Source: Candidatus Chlorobium masyuteum
Lineage (GTDB): Bacteria; Bacteroidota; Chlorobiia; Chlorobiales; Chlorobiaceae
NCBI RefSeq assembly: GCF_011601315.1
Contig: NZ_JAAORA010000002.1
Location: 248,001 to 312,000 of the forward strand
DNA length: 64,000 bases
Direction: 5' to 3'
Shown here: positions 61,490-64,000 of the stretch, piece by piece
Layout of the letters: every line of letters begins with the position of its first letter
Position numbering within the stretch: position 1 is the first letter of the stretch
Translations under genes and position numbers: made by a program
The notes under the pieces: generated by a model
Database searches by the model: none
Told to the model about the DNA's origin: nothing
The model's input: only the letters and a program-made list of their open reading frames with translations

Positions 61490-62299
61490 ATGGAGGAACG
61501 ATTTTTTCTGAAACTTCTGCTTTTTCTTTTTGCCGGACTCATTGCTGCCGAGCTACTGGTTGTAACGCTTTATGGCTTCCGGCTTGAGCTGATACTGTTC
61601 ACGTTTATCGTTGCGGTTGCGCTGACGGGTATTGTGATTGTTGCAAAGCTTCTGTTACGGGAGCGGCCGGAGATTGAGTCTGTTTCAATGCGCCGTTTGC
61701 GGCAGAAAAGTGCCGGAGTCATGCAGGATCGTCTGAAGGATTACTCGGTTGACGATGAGTTTATGGGTGAGCCTGTTTCGCGGAGTGCAAAGGTGAGAGC
61801 TGAGGCTCCGGTGCCTGTTGGAAGCGACCCCAAAAATCCATCGCTCAATGTTGATTCACTTGACGGGATGATCAGGGAGGTTGCCCGGATGTATGGCGGT
61901 TTCGGAACCCTTCTCCGGGCGCTGGAGCAGCTTGATGATGCAGCATTCAGGAGGCAGTTGGCCAAAGCCGGTTTTGGCAGGGGTGAGGGTTTTTCAAGAG
62001 AGGAGGTGATTCAGCGGATCAGTGAGATGGCTGAAGCGGAGTGCCTCAAAAACCGGGATGAAACCGGCAGTATTGGTGAAAAAGAGTGTGTCATCGACGG
62101 TTTTTCGCTTGACAGCGAGAGTTTTGATCTCTATATCCAGCGAAGCATGAGCAGTACAGAGAGTGAAGGCGATGACGGCTTTTGTGTTGAGCTTGACAGT
62201 GAAGCCCTTTCAAAGCGAACCGGCACGATGCCATCGGATTTTTCGCATGACCCCAAGGCGGTTTTTTCAAAGCTGAAAAAACCGGGTACGAACGCATGA
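61490..62299 (+). CDS. Membrane-anchored protein of unknown function
   Basis: A 269-residue protein starting at the ATG at 61490. Two hydrophobic helices (about 6-28, FLKLLLFLFAGLIAAELLVVTL, and about 32-54, ILFTFIVAVALTGIVIVAKLLL) anchor a polar C-terminal part, which is rich in acidic residues and Ser. No enzyme motif is visible. It overlaps the start of the TrmH-family gene by four bases (ATGA), so the pair is translationally coupled. Not recognised as a named family. Confidence 0.68.
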   Translation: MEERFFLKLLLFLFAGLIAAELLVVTLYGFRLELILFTFIVAVALTGIVIVAKLLLRERPEIESVSMRRLRQKSAGVMQDRLKDYSVDDEFMGEPVSRSAKVRAEAPVPVGSDPKNPSLNVDSLDGMIREVARMYGGFGTLLRALEQLDDAAFRRQLAKAGFGRGEGFSREEVIQRISEMAEAECLKNRDETGSIGEKECVIDGFSLDSESFDLYIQRSMSSTESEGDDGFCVELDSEALSKRTGTMPSDFSHDPKAVFSKLKKPGTNA

Positions 62300-63096
62300 A
62301 GCGGCAGGAACGGGAGCCGCTCAGCAAGGAAAAACTGCGCAAATATACAAGACTCCATCAGAAAAAACAGCGGGAGCGGGAGGGGCTTTTTCTTGCAGAA
62401 GGGCTTCGCACCGTCACCGAACTCTGCCGGAACCTTCCGGATGAAGAGATGCTTGTTGCCCTTCTGATTCGTGAAACGCAGCCGGATGATATTGAATTTA
62501 CTCAAGTCTTCCGGGGGAAAGTTTTTTCGATAAGTGACAGAGAGTGTTCACAACTTGCCCAGACCACAACTCCTCAGGGTGTGTTCGGTGTTTTTCGACA
62601 GCTGCCCGATCCGGAGCCCTTCGGTGAAGGAAAAAAGGGAGCCTCCTTTATTGTTGTGCTTGATGATGTTCAGGATCCCGGCAATGTGGGAACCATACTC
62701 AGAACAGCGGTCTGGTTCGGAGCTGACGGCGTGATCTGCAGTGGAGGAACCGTTGACCGGTACAACGCAAAAACCGTTCGTTCTTCAGCCGGAAGCATTT
62801 ATGCCATACCTCATTACAGGGTTGAACATGTGGCCGATGAACTCAATCGGCTTAAGGCGCTTGGTTATTGTATTATTTCCGCTTCGCTTGAGGGAAAGGA
62901 TTTCAGGGAGTTCAGCGCCCGGCCTGAAAAACAGGTGCTGGTTATCGGCAATGAAGCCAACGGGGTGAGTGAGCAGGTTCAGGCACTTTCCGACAGGCTT
63001 GTACGGATACCGCATGCAGGAAAAAAGGCGCGGGTTGAATCGCTTAACGCTTCGGTCTCCGCGGCCATATTAATAGAGCGGATGCTGCTTGATTAA
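62296..63096 (+). CDS. TrmH/SpoU-family RNA 2'-O-methyltransferase
   Basis: A 266-residue SPOUT methyltransferase. The N-terminal substrate-binding domain (LREYTRLHQKK-like start, LFLAEGLRTVTELC) is followed by the SpoU motifs: VVLDDVQDPGNVGTILRTAVWFGADGVICSGGTVDRYNAKTVRSSAGS, then LVIGNEANGVSEQV and IPHAGKKARVESLNASVSAAIL, forming the trefoil-knot SAM site. It probably methylates a ribose in 23S rRNA or tRNA, but the exact nucleotide cannot be told from sequence. It overlaps the upstream membrane gene by four bases. Confidence 0.92.
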   Translation: MKRQEREPLSKEKLRKYTRLHQKKQREREGLFLAEGLRTVTELCRNLPDEEMLVALLIRETQPDDIEFTQVFRGKVFSISDRECSQLAQTTTPQGVFGVFRQLPDPEPFGEGKKGASFIVVLDDVQDPGNVGTILRTAVWFGADGVICSGGTVDRYNAKTVRSSAGSIYAIPHYRVEHVADELNRLKALGYCIISASLEGKDFREFSARPEKQVLVIGNEANGVSEQVQALSDRLVRIPHAGKKARVESLNASVSAAILIERMLLD

Positions 63097-63102
63097 TGTA
63101 TA

Positions 63103-63957
63103 TCAAACGAGCAGAACCGGATAGTCAATTTCACGGACCAGCTCATGCACGCTCTCCTTTGGGAGCTTCATCCGGTCGCTGAGGATGAGCAGTCCGGAAG
63201 CTGCCATGCGGATGTAGCGCACAACTGTTTTTCCGTTTTTGAGCGGCAGATGATGGTACTCCACAGCAGTATTGGTGAGTACTCTCTCTTGTTTGAGTGC
63301 CCTCTCCATTTCAAGGCTCTCTTCATAGCTCTCTGCGAGCAGAAGCAGATGGAGCGTGTTGCCGGGGTTTTTAAGGCTGATTGCTGTCGAGAGTGCGAGA
63401 TGAGCCCCTTCCGATCCGTCATAGAGTACGAGCAGAGATCCTTCGCTTGCCGAGAAGCCGGGCCTCATGAGCAGGAGTGGCTTTTTCCCCTCGGCAAGGG
63501 CTCTTCTTGCTGTTGAACCCAGCCCTTTGCGGCATGAGGGCGAACGTCCGCTGCGGCCAAGCACAAGGAGATCCTCATCAGGCGCAGCGGCGATTACCTC
63601 TGCGGGCACCACTCCCCGGCAAACCCTGAATGAGTACTCCACGTTGCACTCTCCTGCGACACGCTGCAGGGAACTCTCAGCCTCTCTTGCCTGTAGTTTT
63701 ACTGAACGCTCCAGCTGAACGGTGTCGATTTTTTCCGGTTCGGCCGTGTACATGCGGATTTCATGGCTGAAGGGTAGATCGGCCATCCGGAACAGATTGA
63801 TATCTTCGACAAAAATACCGGTAAGATCCGCCTGCATCAGACGGGCAAGTTCTGCTGCGGCGTTGAGCGATGCGTTGCTGTGCGCCGAACAGTCGAGGGC
63901 TACGGTGATATGGCGGAAGCGTATAGTATGCTCTTTCGATGGTATCAGGAGTTTCAT
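63103..63957 (-). CDS. Universal stress protein (UspA family), tandem-domain length
   Basis: A 284-residue protein. The first half is a UspA fold: HITVALDCSAHSNASLNAAAELARLMQADLTGIFVED, then DEDLLVLGRSGRS, which carries an ATP-loop G-x2-G-like pattern. The second half (from about 165) repeats a similar alpha/beta pattern (LLVLYDGSEGAHLALSTAISL) without a clear ATP loop. Two-domain Usp proteins act in stress resistance. It converges with the methyltransferase gene. Eighteen bases upstream lies the end of another minus-strand gene, so the two may form an operon. Confidence 0.85.
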   Translation of the reverse strand: MKLLIPSKEHTIRFRHITVALDCSAHSNASLNAAAELARLMQADLTGIFVEDINLFRMADLPFSHEIRMYTAEPEKIDTVQLERSVKLQAREAESSLQRVAGECNVEYSFRVCRGVVPAEVIAAAPDEDLLVLGRSGRSPSCRKGLGSTARRALAEGKKPLLLMRPGFSASEGSLLVLYDGSEGAHLALSTAISLKNPGNTLHLLLLAESYEESLEMERALKQERVLTNTAVEYHHLPLKNGKTVVRYIRMAASGLLILSDRMKLPKESVHELVREIDYPVLLV

Positions 63958-63975
63958 TGTTGTTCCTGTGCATGG

Positions 63976-64000
63976 TTAATCTTCGTCTTCACTTGACGAT
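63976..64000 (-). CDS. 3' end of a minus-strand gene, acidic tail
   Basis: Reading inward from the right edge, one frame gives SSSEDED and then a TAA stop at 63976-63978, 18 bases before the universal stress protein start. The acidic end and short spacing fit a real gene end. With only seven codons visible, identity cannot be assigned. Confidence 0.3.

Noticed and set aside
1-64000. CRISPR array or rRNA operon
   Set aside because: No regularly spaced repeats of 23-40 bases and no rRNA signature sequences were found on either strand.

Overview
The window reads as a continuous chromosomal segment from a green sulfur bacterium (Chlorobi/Chlorobiaceae, Chlorobium- or Pelodictyon-like). This is inferred from protein style and gene content: a Bacteroidota/Chlorobi-type RNA polymerase omega directly behind gmk, a 35-residue basic protein of the AURKAIP1/COX24 (mS38) type, a type 2 isopentenyl-diphosphate isomerase overlapping a polyprenyl diphosphate synthase, succinyl-CoA ligase alpha, EtfBA, and a Gram-negative envelope set (BamA, Skp, LptC, LpxB, KdsD). 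No marker photosynthesis gene lies in the window, so the genus is not fixed.

Layout. 0-1.5 kb: two minus-strand glycosyltransferases; the first runs off the left edge. 1.8-6.2 kb: CPBP protease, cdsA, a PtsN-like IIA protein, hisS, a thioredoxin-fold protein and a small membrane protein. 6.3-16 kb: a long plus-strand information-processing run (rimP-nusA-infB-rbfA-truB-ribF-rpsO, then yicC-gmk-rpoZ and a VOC protein). 16-22 kb: minus-strand envelope, cofactor and isoprenoid genes (GlmU-like uridyltransferase, panD, lptC, skp, dprA, polyprenyl synthase, fni). 22-26.8 kb: ABC permease, MsbA-like exporter, glmM. 27-34 kb: rpsT, ruvA, folC, rho, a 35-aa ribosomal-type protein, tRNA-Lys, tRNA-Leu, etfBA, a bifunctional nuclease. 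34-43.8 kb: small OMP, bamA, uppS, gatA, sucD, kdsD, a small membrane protein, a Wzx-like flippase. 43.8-46.2 kb: an ECF sigma / putative anti-sigma / Spy-like periplasmic operon. 46.3-50.2 kb: phosphohexomutase, lpxB, small proteins, a GIY-YIG protein.

50.3-61.4 kb is an accessory region with long intergenic spaces. It holds an orphan Phd/YefM antitoxin, a flavodoxin, a protein-glutaminase (protein deamidase) with an N-terminal inhibitory-type prodomain, a separate small gene that resembles that prodomain alone, an AT-richer two-gene insert (a catalytically degenerate GDPD-like protein with a beta-sandwich tail, and a protein with uracil-DNA-glycosylase-like signatures), a truncated copy of the flavodoxin gene, a caspase-family protease, an uncharacterised 123-residue protein and a TPR-glycosyltransferase fusion. 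About 4.8 kb of it is bracketed by a 236-bp direct repeat (about 97% identical) formed by the flavodoxin 3' end.

The most interesting observation is that the deamidase and the caspase, 6.4 kb apart, have related untranslated leaders with the same internal spacing and the same distance to the start codon. This suggests they are co-regulated. One possible model is a zymogen deamidase, a free prodomain that can inhibit it, and a caspase that could process it. The model is inference; the domain assignments and the shared leader are read from sequence. The window ends with ordinary genes: a membrane-anchored unknown protein, a TrmH-family methyltransferase and a universal stress protein.
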